Source: Nocardioides luteus (GTDB taxonomy: Bacteria; Actinomycetota; Actinomycetes; Propionibacteriales; Nocardioidaceae). From it: DNA of 64,000 bases. The notes beneath the pieces were generated by a model that ran no database searches, had not been told where the DNA came from, and saw only the letters and a program-made list of their open reading frames with translations. The position numbers and the translations under genes are program-made. The DNA is taken from positions 3,216,501-3,280,500 of the forward strand of contig NZ_JADOVJ010000001.1 in assembly GCF_015752315.1 (NCBI RefSeq). The letters run 5' to 3'. Within the stretch, counting starts at the first letter, position 1, and the number at the start of each line of letters is the position of its first letter. Shown one piece after another: positions 57,541 through 64,000 of this stretch.

Positions 57541-60527
57541 CAGATGGGTCGGCCCTCGCCGGTCTGCGCTCCCACGGGAACGCGGATGGAAGCCACGATC
57601 TCCTCGTCGGGGTCGTCCGAGTCGAGCGTCTCGTACCCGCGGACCCGGTGGATCTTCACCAGGACGTCCGTGTAGTCGTCCGTGGCGCTCGTCTGGAACT
57701 CCAGGAAGTGCTTGAAGAACGGCGGCTCGTCGAGCGAGTAGATCTCGGAGACGAACCGCTGGATCGGACCGAAGGGCGGGTTCAGGCCGGGGAAGGCGAT
57801 ATAGGCGCGACGCTTCGCCCACCAGCCGACACCCACGACCGCTGCCGGCTCGGCGCCGACCCGTTCCCGCTCGGCCTTGATGATCTTCTTCGCGTCCTCC
57901 TCGCTGATGAACCGCTTGTAGGCACCCGGACCGTCGCGGTAGGGGCCGTCGAACCACGCCTTGGGGTCGACGAACAGCGAGTACGCACCGAGGAACACGA
58001 GGTGGGCCAACATGATGGAGAAGGCGACGGCGACCGTGATGACGACGGCGGCGCCGACGGCGACAGCCGGCCAGGACGTACGCAGCCACTGCGCGATCCC
58101 GCTCGGCACATCACCGGCGAAGTCGAGCAGGCCAGGCACGGCCGCGCCCAGCAGGAGCGTCCCGGCGACGAGGAGTCCGACGACCGTCAGCAGCCTGTGC
58201 CACGACGGGTGGTCACGACGCATCCAGTCGCTGACGAACAGCCAGACCGCGGCAGCCACCGCGAGTGCGGGAAGCCCGAAGGCGGCCCGAAGCACCGCAG
58301 CCGGCGCCGTCCCGATCCACTCGCGCACCGACGGCAGGCCGACCAGGTAGGCGGCCACGACCCAGAGCGTCATCACCACCGGAGCCGCGGCGAGGATGGC
58401 GCCCCGGACCCACCCTCGATAGCTGATCCACGTGCTCCGGCGGCGTACGAGATCTTCGATACCGCGGGTGCGCCGATCCGGGAGCAGCACCAGCCACACG
58501 ACCACTCCCCCGATCACGACCAGCGGGAGCAGGCCGAGCAGCCCGCTCCAGAACAGCAGCGGCGGCAGGTCGTGGTCGCTCATCACGCGCAGCATCTCGC
58601 CCAGGACGACGGCCGCCTGCGCGCCGGTGGCCCACCAGACCGAGTGGTTGAGCCACCTGGCAGCGTCATCATCGAGCACGTTGTCGACCCTGCGGCCGCG
58701 GAACCACCCCCACAGCATGATGGCGAGGTAGACGACGAGGGCCACGACCAACGGCCAGACCTCCCGGCCCGGCGGCTCGGAGCGTACGGAGTCCAGCACC
58801 GTCGGGATCGCCGCCGTTGCCGCGAGCGCTGCCGTGGTGAGCAGGAACGCGACGTCCCTCAACCCGCCGGCGGCCGCGTCGACGGGGTTCCACCAGCGCG
58901 TCACGCGTAGCACCCACGCGTTGAGGCAGACCCAGAACGTGCAGGTCGCGTAGAGCCACAGCATCGCCGTGGCATCGTCGCCGTCCGGCAGGACGTGATG
59001 GACGAAGAGCGTCGCCAGGACACCGGCGACCAAGGAGTCGAGCCGAAAGAGCAGCCGCCACCAGAAACGCGTACGCCCCGGGCGTCTCGGCAGCAGATGG
59101 AGCATCACCAGCGCCGTCATCGCCAGGACGGCGGCGCCACCGGGACCGACGGGAGGGCCTGACGGATACAGCGTCCACCGAGCCCAGCCACCGTGGGCGA
59201 ACCACGTACCCAGCGCGACGCCGGCGCCGAAGAAGATGGCGCTGAGCATCAGCCGCCAGATGCTCGGGACGAGCTGCTGGGCGAAGAAGGACAGGGACTC
59301 GTGCGACCGGGGAAACAGCATCTCCTTGGCCGGCATGACCGTCGTCTCCGCCCGCGGGTCCGGCTCCGCCGTCTTGATCGGGTGGGTGGCGTGGGTGTAC
59401 GCCCCGCCGCCACCGCTGACGATGTGCCACAGTCCTCTCCGGACGCCGGTCTGCTTGTCCTTCGGTGGTTCGTACAGCTGGAAGTTGTGCGTGTCGCCAC
59501 CGACCGTGGCGATGAACCCGTGATCCGGGTCGGACACGAAGCCGTGGATGGGGTCCGCAACCTTCTCCCGCTGGCCGGGCACCGTGCACTTCCGCACCGC
59601 ACCGTTGACCACCAGCGGCTTGCCGGTCATCAGGATCTTCGGCTTCCCGTCGCCGAGCGACTCCAGCCACGCCATCTGCTCGCGATCGATCGCGCCGTCG
59701 ATGCCGGTGTCGAGGCACACCAGCCGCACGTGCTCGGTCTCGATGAGGAAGTACGGGGCCGGCTGCAGCGGCTTCTCCTTCGCCGGATCCCCATCGTCGG
59801 TCGGCTTCCCCCACCGCGCCGGCGCGGCGTTGCCGACCGGCTCGCTGGGTGTGCGCCACATGATGCGGCCGAAGCGGTCGCGGAACAGCTGCCACCGCCC
59901 GAACGTCCCGTCGAACGACGGCGCCAGGAGCTCGCCGGGCCAGGTCGGCCGGCCGTCCGCCGGATACAGGAACTGGTGGGCGAAGCCGTAGAGGCCGTCG
60001 TACCAGTCGTGGTTGCCCGGGATCGCGTAGACCGGGACGTTCTCGGGGAGCGCGAACTTGTCCCGCACGTCTGTGGGCGCGTTGAGGCCCAGCACCCGGT
60101 TCGAGCGGTACGGCTTGTAGAAGCCGTCCACGTAGTCGTTGACGTTGCCCGACGGGTAGATCACGTCGCTCAGCACGAGCACGAAGCCAGCCTGCTCCCG
60201 GTCCGAGCGGGCACGCGCGGCTCGCGCCAGGGCAGGCGCGACCACGTACTGCGACGGGTCCTGCTCGCCGGTGTCGCCGATGACCAGGAACCTCGAGACC
60301 TTCGTGGCGCGGATCGTCAGGTTCTCGCGCGTCGTCCAGTGCGCACGCAGGCTCTCCACGAGCCCCTGCGTACCTTTGCCCAAGATGTCGTTGACCGAGT
60401 CGATCAGGGTGCGAGCGGTGATCCAGGAGAGGCTGTTCCACTTGGTCGGGTCGTGCTGCAGATACGCCTTCGTGCGGCCCCAGTCCGTGCTCCCGGTCTC
60501 GGCGTCATCGCCCTGAGCCATGGACAT
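57540..60527 (-). CDS. Large membrane protein with N-terminal metallophosphoesterase domain
   Basis: A 995-residue protein starting at ATG 60527 behind GAGAGGGG. Residues about 80-430 form a calcineurin-type phosphoesterase: FLVIGDTGEQDPSQ, LVLSDVIYPSGNVNDYV, IPGNHDWYDG, LVCLDTGIDG and GGDTHNF. Around 450-870 come roughly ten membrane segments (for example LMLSAIFFGAGVALGTWF, AVLAMTALVMLHLLP). A soluble C-terminal part ends with KRRAYIAFPGLNPPFGPIQRFVSE. There is no N-terminal signal, so the catalytic domain is likely cytoplasmic. It is coupled to the glycosyltransferase gene. The substrate is unknown; nucleotide or lipid-linked phosphates are possible. Confidence 0.82.
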   Translation of the reverse strand: MSMAQGDDAETGSTDWGRTKAYLQHDPTKWNSLSWITARTLIDSVNDILGKGTQGLVESLRAHWTTRENLTIRATKVSRFLVIGDTGEQDPSQYVVAPALARAARARSDREQAGFVLVLSDVIYPSGNVNDYVDGFYKPYRSNRVLGLNAPTDVRDKFALPENVPVYAIPGNHDWYDGLYGFAHQFLYPADGRPTWPGELLAPSFDGTFGRWQLFRDRFGRIMWRTPSEPVGNAAPARWGKPTDDGDPAKEKPLQPAPYFLIETEHVRLVCLDTGIDGAIDREQMAWLESLGDGKPKILMTGKPLVVNGAVRKCTVPGQREKVADPIHGFVSDPDHGFIATVGGDTHNFQLYEPPKDKQTGVRRGLWHIVSGGGGAYTHATHPIKTAEPDPRAETTVMPAKEMLFPRSHESLSFFAQQLVPSIWRLMLSAIFFGAGVALGTWFAHGGWARWTLYPSGPPVGPGGAAVLAMTALVMLHLLPRRPGRTRFWWRLLFRLDSLVAGVLATLFVHHVLPDGDDATAMLWLYATCTFWVCLNAWVLRVTRWWNPVDAAAGGLRDVAFLLTTAALAATAAIPTVLDSVRSEPPGREVWPLVVALVVYLAIMLWGWFRGRRVDNVLDDDAARWLNHSVWWATGAQAAVVLGEMLRVMSDHDLPPLLFWSGLLGLLPLVVIGGVVVWLVLLPDRRTRGIEDLVRRRSTWISYRGWVRGAILAAAPVVMTLWVVAAYLVGLPSVREWIGTAPAAVLRAAFGLPALAVAAAVWLFVSDWMRRDHPSWHRLLTVVGLLVAGTLLLGAAVPGLLDFAGDVPSGIAQWLRTSWPAVAVGAAVVITVAVAFSIMLAHLVFLGAYSLFVDPKAWFDGPYRDGPGAYKRFISEEDAKKIIKAERERVGAEPAAVVGVGWWAKRRAYIAFPGLNPPFGPIQRFVSEIYSLDEPPFFKHFLEFQTSATDDYTDVLVKIHRVRGYETLDSDDPDEEIVASIRVPVGAQTGEGRPI

Positions 60528-60796
60528 CCCCTCTCCCGGACCGGAAATCGTCAGCTTGGACCCGTGCAACCGCATGCAACAGGTCTAGACAGAACCCCAC
60601 GCGGCGCATCGATAGCACGTGGGACTCCCCCAGATTGGCGTATGACAACCCGTCGGCGCCGACTGATGATGAAAATGCAAGCCCACACGACATCTCGGCC
60701 TTCCTGGCCAAACGTCCGGTCGAGCGGAGACGCCGACCGAAGCTCGGTGCCACGGCAGGTCAGGTCAGGGGCATCGAGACGGAAGGAACAGAGGTC
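60528..60796. other. Intergenic region
   Basis: The 269 bp between the divergent phosphoesterase and small secreted protein genes hold no supported gene. There is an AT-richer patch (GATGATGAAAATGC near 60664) and two GGTCAG repeats (60758-60769) shortly before the secreted protein's start. No clear promoter boxes were defined. Confidence 0.45.
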
Positions 60797-61129
60797 ATGA
60801 AGTTGTTGATGAAGAGCTGTGCCATCGCGGCCGGGCTCGTGCTGGCCGGAGCCGGGGCCGCGAGCGCGGCAGAGGTGAACGGCAACGGCGAAGACATCCC
60901 CGCGCCGGACCGCGCCTCCTCGGAGTGCGTGTTCTCAGGTCAGGACACCGCCGACTCCATCGAGGGCAACCCGCCGGGCTTCGACGACGACGCCCTGGCC
61001 GTACGCGGCAACCAGAGCCCCGGCGGCGAGGACCGCTACAACGGGGTGCAGAGCTACGGCATCTTCGTGCGCGCCGGGCTCAAGGAGTTCGTGCCGTCGC
61101 CGGGCGACGCCTGCAGGGGCAACCACTGA
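60797..61129 (+). CDS. Small secreted protein
   Basis: A 110-residue exported protein. ATG 60797 starts a signal peptide (KSCAIAAGLVLAGAGAASA). The mature part is about 85 residues, acidic, with two cysteines (SECVFSGQDTAD and GDACRGNH) likely joined in a disulfide, and conserved-looking Gly/Asn/Pro patches (EGNPPGFDDDALA). I do not recognise a named family. The frame extends upstream to 60635, but without signal-peptide character. Confidence 0.72.
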   Translation: MKLLMKSCAIAAGLVLAGAGAASAAEVNGNGEDIPAPDRASSECVFSGQDTADSIEGNPPGFDDDALAVRGNQSPGGEDRYNGVQSYGIFVRAGLKEFVPSPGDACRGNH

Positions 61130-61163
61130 CGCCTCGTAGGCTCGGCCGCCCGGATCGGTCCGG

Positions 61164-62006
61164 CTAGCGCGGCGGCGAGTTCCGGAACTGGAACTGGACC
61201 CGTACGTCGTCGTCCAGCCGGACCAGGATGGTGGTGCCGCCGGCGCTCCAGGTGTCGGGCACGAGGAACATCCGGTCATCGCCCTGGATCAGGAGCCTCA
61301 GCCGCCAGTAGCGGAAGCGGTAGTCGTCCTCACCGGCATCGGGACGTACGACCTCCTGGACCCCGGCGGTGGCCGGGATGTGCATGCGCTCGCGGGTGTC
61401 GAGGACGACGCTGGGCAGGCTGCGCAGGTTGCGGGCCTGCTCCATCGCCAGGCCTCGGCCGGTCCACTGCGCGGTCGTGGCCGTCGCCCAGACCACGCAG
61501 GCGGCGACGCCCACCCAGAGCAGGGCGACGCGCGGCTCGAACCTGCCGCGCAGCCGGAGGGCGTACGCCACGAGCGCTGCCCCGACCCCGAGCACGACCG
61601 GCGTCACCAGCGAGTAGTAGGCCCAGCCGCCGATCACGGAGTACGCCGCCAGCAGCACCGTTCCGGCCGCCAGCAGGACCAGTCCGGTACCGAGGACGGT
61701 GCTGACCGCCCGACGGAACCAGCTCTCGGTGTCGTGCCGGCCCACCCAGCGGTGGAGTGCGACGACCGCGACGCCACCGAGCACCAGGACCAGCATCGGG
61801 GTCAGCAGCGGCTGCGGGCTGCGCATCACGTAGGCGCGGGTGCTGAGTCCGATGACGTCCACGTCGAGGCCGAAGTAGTCGTACTGGGCGCGGGCCGCGA
61901 CGTACCCGAAGTAGAAGAGGACGCCGCTGATCAACGTCACCGGCGCGACGAAGCTCGTCGCCAGGCTCACCCAGCGGTCGATCCCTGCCGGCGGCGTCTC
62001 GGACAT
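61164..62006 (-). CDS. Uncharacterised membrane protein
   Basis: A 280-residue protein with four or five membrane segments (FVAPVTLISGVLFYFGYVAA, LLTPMLVLVLGGVAVVALH, VSTVLGTGLVLLAAGTVLL, LVTPVVLGVGAALVAYAL, VALLWVGVAACVVWATA) and a soluble C-terminal part of about 100 residues with a beta-rich look (YRFRYWRLRLLIQGDDRMFLV). It follows the lipoprotein gene by three bases, so they form an operon. Function unknown. Confidence 0.78.
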   Translation of the reverse strand: MSETPPAGIDRWVSLATSFVAPVTLISGVLFYFGYVAARAQYDYFGLDVDVIGLSTRAYVMRSPQPLLTPMLVLVLGGVAVVALHRWVGRHDTESWFRRAVSTVLGTGLVLLAAGTVLLAAYSVIGGWAYYSLVTPVVLGVGAALVAYALRLRGRFEPRVALLWVGVAACVVWATATTAQWTGRGLAMEQARNLRSLPSVVLDTRERMHIPATAGVQEVVRPDAGEDDYRFRYWRLRLLIQGDDRMFLVPDTWSAGGTTILVRLDDDVRVQFQFRNSPPR

Positions 62007-62009
62007 GAC

Positions 62010-62675
62010 TCAGCCCGACTCGGTCGAGTCGGTCGAGTCCGTCGTCTCCGTCGACTCCTCCGACTCCGTCGGATCGGTCGGCTCGGTGTCGACCTCCGGC
62101 GCCTCCAGGTCCACCTCGATGTCGCCGTCCTCGACGTTCTCGAGCTCGCAGGGCTCGGCCGGGCAGGTCATCTCGCCGCCGAGCCGCAGCACGGCATCCT
62201 CGCCCTGCTGCTCGTCGGTCCAGGGCACCAGCGAACGCATCGGGATCTGGCAGCCGGTCGAGCCGCTGGTGAAGACGAACCCGTCCAGGCAGGACGCGCC
62301 GTCGCACGCCGCGGCCGTCGCCGGCTCGAAGACCTCCGGCTCGACGACGTAGTCGGTCACCCGGACCGAGATCCCCTCGGGGACCGATGGGTTGTTGCCG
62401 TCGGGCCAGAGCCAGCTGACGTCGGCGCAGACCACGCCGGGAGTGCCGTCGAGCGGGTAGGACCCGCCGCCGATCGGGAGCGTCGGCACGGACACCACCG
62501 GCTCGTCGGGATCCGTCGGATCGTCGGGATCGGGGTCTACGTTCCCTGTCGTCGTCGAGCTCGCATCGGCGACGTCCACCTCCGAACCTCCCGACTCTTC
62601 GTCGGTCGAACCGCAGGCGGCAAGGAGAAACAGTGTGCTGGCAATGCCAGCGAGGAGTGAACGACTCATCCACAT
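62010..62675 (-). CDS. Putative lipoprotein with acidic repetitive tail
   Basis: A 221-residue lipoprotein. ATG 62675 lies eight bases after AGGAGG and starts a lipoprotein signal with lipobox FLLAAC. The N-terminal mature linker and the C-terminal 40 residues are low-complexity and acidic (PDPDDPTDPDEP; DSTDSTESG at the end). The middle has paired cysteines (GVVCADVSWLW, AACDGASCLDGF, TGCQIPMRS, TCPAEPCELENV). TTG 62684 is an alternative start but does not fit the ribosome-binding site. It is cotranscribed with the membrane protein that follows. Function unknown. Confidence 0.78.
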   Translation of the reverse strand: MWMSRSLLAGIASTLFLLAACGSTDEESGGSEVDVADASSTTTGNVDPDPDDPTDPDEPVVSVPTLPIGGGSYPLDGTPGVVCADVSWLWPDGNNPSVPEGISVRVTDYVVEPEVFEPATAAACDGASCLDGFVFTSGSTGCQIPMRSLVPWTDEQQGEDAVLRLGGEMTCPAEPCELENVEDGDIEVDLEAPEVDTEPTDPTESEESTETTDSTDSTESG

Positions 62676-62682
62676 GATCAAC

Positions 62683-62703
62683 ACCTCCTGGTAACAAGGA
62701 GGT
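62683..62703 (-). promoter_or_regulatory. Hairpin that can mask the lipoprotein's ribosome-binding site
   Basis: On the minus strand ACCTCCT (62703-62697) is followed by the loop TGTTACC and then AGGAGGT (62689-62683), the Shine-Dalgarno of the lipoprotein gene. The arms pair perfectly over 7 bp. An SD/anti-SD stem this close to the start codon (62675) can hold back translation, as in thermosensors or other translational switches. What would open it is not evident. Confidence 0.6.
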
Positions 62704-62776
62704 ACGGCCGCCGGGCACTGATACCCGCGCCCCGTGGCAGGTGACGCACATCAGGACCGTTCATCATGCGCTCAGC

Positions 62777-64000
62777 TCAGGTGAGCTCAGCGAGCCGCGC
62801 GAGTCCGGGCTTGGTGTGCTTCGCCAACCGTTCGCGTGCGTCGTCGAGGGCCGCGGACGCGGGATGGCCGGGCGGCACCCGGGCCGGGTTGAGTGCGACC
62901 CCGTCCGACCAGGCCTTGATGTCCGGCTCGGAGGAGAACGACATCGCGGCCTGGGTGCCGAGGACGTTCATCCGCGCCCAGCTCGCCATCGTGTCGGGGA
63001 ACGGGCTCGGCGGGCAGAGCCGGTTCTTCTCTGCGTCGGAGTGGCGTGTCGCCTCCACATAGCCGGTGACCGCGGCGCCGAAGCAGGGGAAGCCGGCCCG
63101 GATCGGCTGCAGCGTGATCGCCTCGGGGCCCCACACCGGGACCAGGGGCGGGTATTTCAGGGCGTCCGCGGCGCAGTGGACCACCAGCGCGTCGGAGGCG
63201 ACGGCGACGGACCCGTCGGCGAAGGTGAGGGCACCTCGGTCGACGTGCTGGATGTGGCCGCGGCGTACGACGTTCTCGAGCGTACGCAGCTTCTCGAGCT
63301 CCCACGTCGCCAGCGTCGGCGCCTTGGCCATGGTCGGCACGACCGTGCGGTCGATGCGAAGCATGATGCCGGCGTCCTCGAGCCGGAGGAACAGCTCCTC
63401 CGCCGAGGTCGACCGCTCCGCGGCCTGCATCGTGTCGGCGGCCATGCCGAGGAAGATCGCCGGGTCGGGCTGGATGACGGCCCGGTTGAGCATCCACGGG
63501 TCACGCGGCCGCACCCAGCAGATCGCGTCGGGGTCGACGCCCCGCGAGAGCAGCCAGATGCATGCGTCGGTCGCGGTCTTGCCGGAGCCGACGACGACGT
63601 ACTGGCTCGGCGCCTCATCGAGCCGCGCGAGCTCGTTGACCGGCACCACCCGGGCGTCCTCGGCGACGCCGAACGGTGGCGGCTTCTCGGCGGGGATGCT
63701 GGGCGCCAGGTAGCGGGCGTCGACGACCCGGGCCCCGGGCATCTCGAACCGCTCCCCCGAGATGTGCGAGACGACGGTGTTGTCGCCGACGTACTCGCTG
63801 TTCGGGAAGAACTCGACCTGGCCGGACTCCACCATCCGGTCGAGGGCTCGGGCGTAGTAGGCGCAGATCTCCGCCTGGGTGGCCCGCTCCTGCAGCCCCT
63901 TCTCGGGCCCGCGCTGCTGCAGCTGCCCGCCACCGAGCAGCGTCGAGGCGACGCCGTAGAAGGCGGAGGCCTGGTGCAGACGTACGAACGGGTACGCCTC
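62777..64000 (-). CDS. FAD/NAD(P)-binding oxidoreductase (N-terminal part outside window)
   Basis: The frame is open from the right window edge to the stop at 62777, giving 407 C-terminal residues of a longer protein; the internal ATG 63835 is not its start. It contains a second dinucleotide-binding motif YVVVGSGKTATDACIWLLSRG and flavoprotein-like strands (GALTFADGSVAVASDALVVHC). It begins in the window with LHQASAFYGVASTLLGGGQL. This resembles flavin-containing monooxygenase or pyridine-nucleotide oxidoreductase-like proteins. The first FAD-binding motif should lie beyond the edge. It stands alone on this side. Confidence 0.78.
   Translation of the reverse strand, partial: EAYPFVRLHQASAFYGVASTLLGGGQLQQRGPEKGLQERATQAEICAYYARALDRMVESGQVEFFPNSEYVGDNTVVSHISGERFEMPGARVVDARYLAPSIPAEKPPPFGVAEDARVVPVNELARLDEAPSQYVVVGSGKTATDACIWLLSRGVDPDAICWVRPRDPWMLNRAVIQPDPAIFLGMAADTMQAAERSTSAEELFLRLEDAGIMLRIDRTVVPTMAKAPTLATWELEKLRTLENVVRRGHIQHVDRGALTFADGSVAVASDALVVHCAADALKYPPLVPVWGPEAITLQPIRAGFPCFGAAVTGYVEATRHSDAEKNRLCPPSPFPDTMASWARMNVLGTQAAMSFSSEPDIKAWSDGVALNPARVPPGHPASAALDDARERLAKHTKPGLARLAELT

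Overview
The window is high-GC DNA with GTG and TTG starts, very tight gene packing and many four-base stop/start overlaps. Its gene content (LuxR/AAA regulators, PucR- and XRE-TPR-type regulators, F420/deazaflavin-type reductases, a DUF3556 membrane protein, a histamine-dehydrogenase-type flavoenzyme) points to an actinobacterium, most likely a Nocardioides or Pimelobacter relative (Nocardioidaceae). That assignment is inferred from gene content; there is no rRNA or other phylogenetic marker here. I saw no tRNA, rRNA, CRISPR array, transposase or integrase.

Layout. 0-6.7 kb: a LuxR-type AAA regulator among three alpha/beta hydrolases, a translationally coupled metallo-beta-lactamase-fold protein and an endonuclease/exonuclease/phosphatase-family protein. 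6.6-12.5 kb: a leftward three-gene operon (aldehyde dehydrogenase, APC permease, trimethylamine/histamine-dehydrogenase-family flavoprotein) divergent from a TetR regulator, with a promoter and an overlapping 8+8 bp palindrome between them. The flavoprotein has the Gln/Trp/Asp active-site set I recall for Nocardioides simplex histamine dehydrogenase, so I read this as a histamine (or related amine) catabolic operon. 12.5-18 kb: a membrane protein, a CynX/NimT-type MFS transporter divergent from a FadR-type regulator, and two uncharacterised proteins.

18-32 kb is the most coherent system: a leftward seven-gene run (secreted GH101 endo-alpha-N-acetylgalactosaminidase, DeoR regulator, AgaS-type deaminase/isomerase, ROK kinase, PfkB kinase, class II tagatose/fructose-bisphosphate aldolase, secreted GH31 with a ricin-type lectin) plus a divergent GH35 beta-galactosidase without a signal peptide. 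Together these look like a locus that cuts mucin-type O-glycans outside the cell and channels GalNAc to triose phosphates. A GalNAc-6-phosphate deacetylase and a sugar transporter are not in the cluster.

32-46 kb: a translationally coupled AMP-ligase / DUF3556 / phytoene-desaturase-like operon with a divergent PucR-type regulator, ilvD, a bacterial-type poly(ADP-ribose) glycohydrolase, AraC and TetR regulators, a Nudix protein with an altered Nudix box, an XRE-TPR regulator, two deazaflavin-type reductases and an MmcQ/YjbR-like protein.

46-54 kb is an accessory island with visibly less extreme composition: an unknown protein, a TIR-domain protein, a YaaC-like protein and then a run of very small genes. 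Between 50.6 and 53.75 kb a short motif (consensus CGTCAYWYCGCCGC) occurs six times in the same orientation, and each interval between copies holds one small gene (the last may hold two) in either orientation. This resembles a cassette array, although no integrase or classical attC core is visible.

54-64 kb: RidA, lipoproteins, a double ABM-domain protein behind a structured leader, a GT1-type glycosyltransferase coupled to a large membrane-anchored metallophosphoesterase, small secreted and membrane proteins, a lipoprotein whose ribosome-binding site can be masked by a perfect hairpin, and the C-terminal part of an FAD/NAD(P)-binding oxidoreductase cut by the window end.
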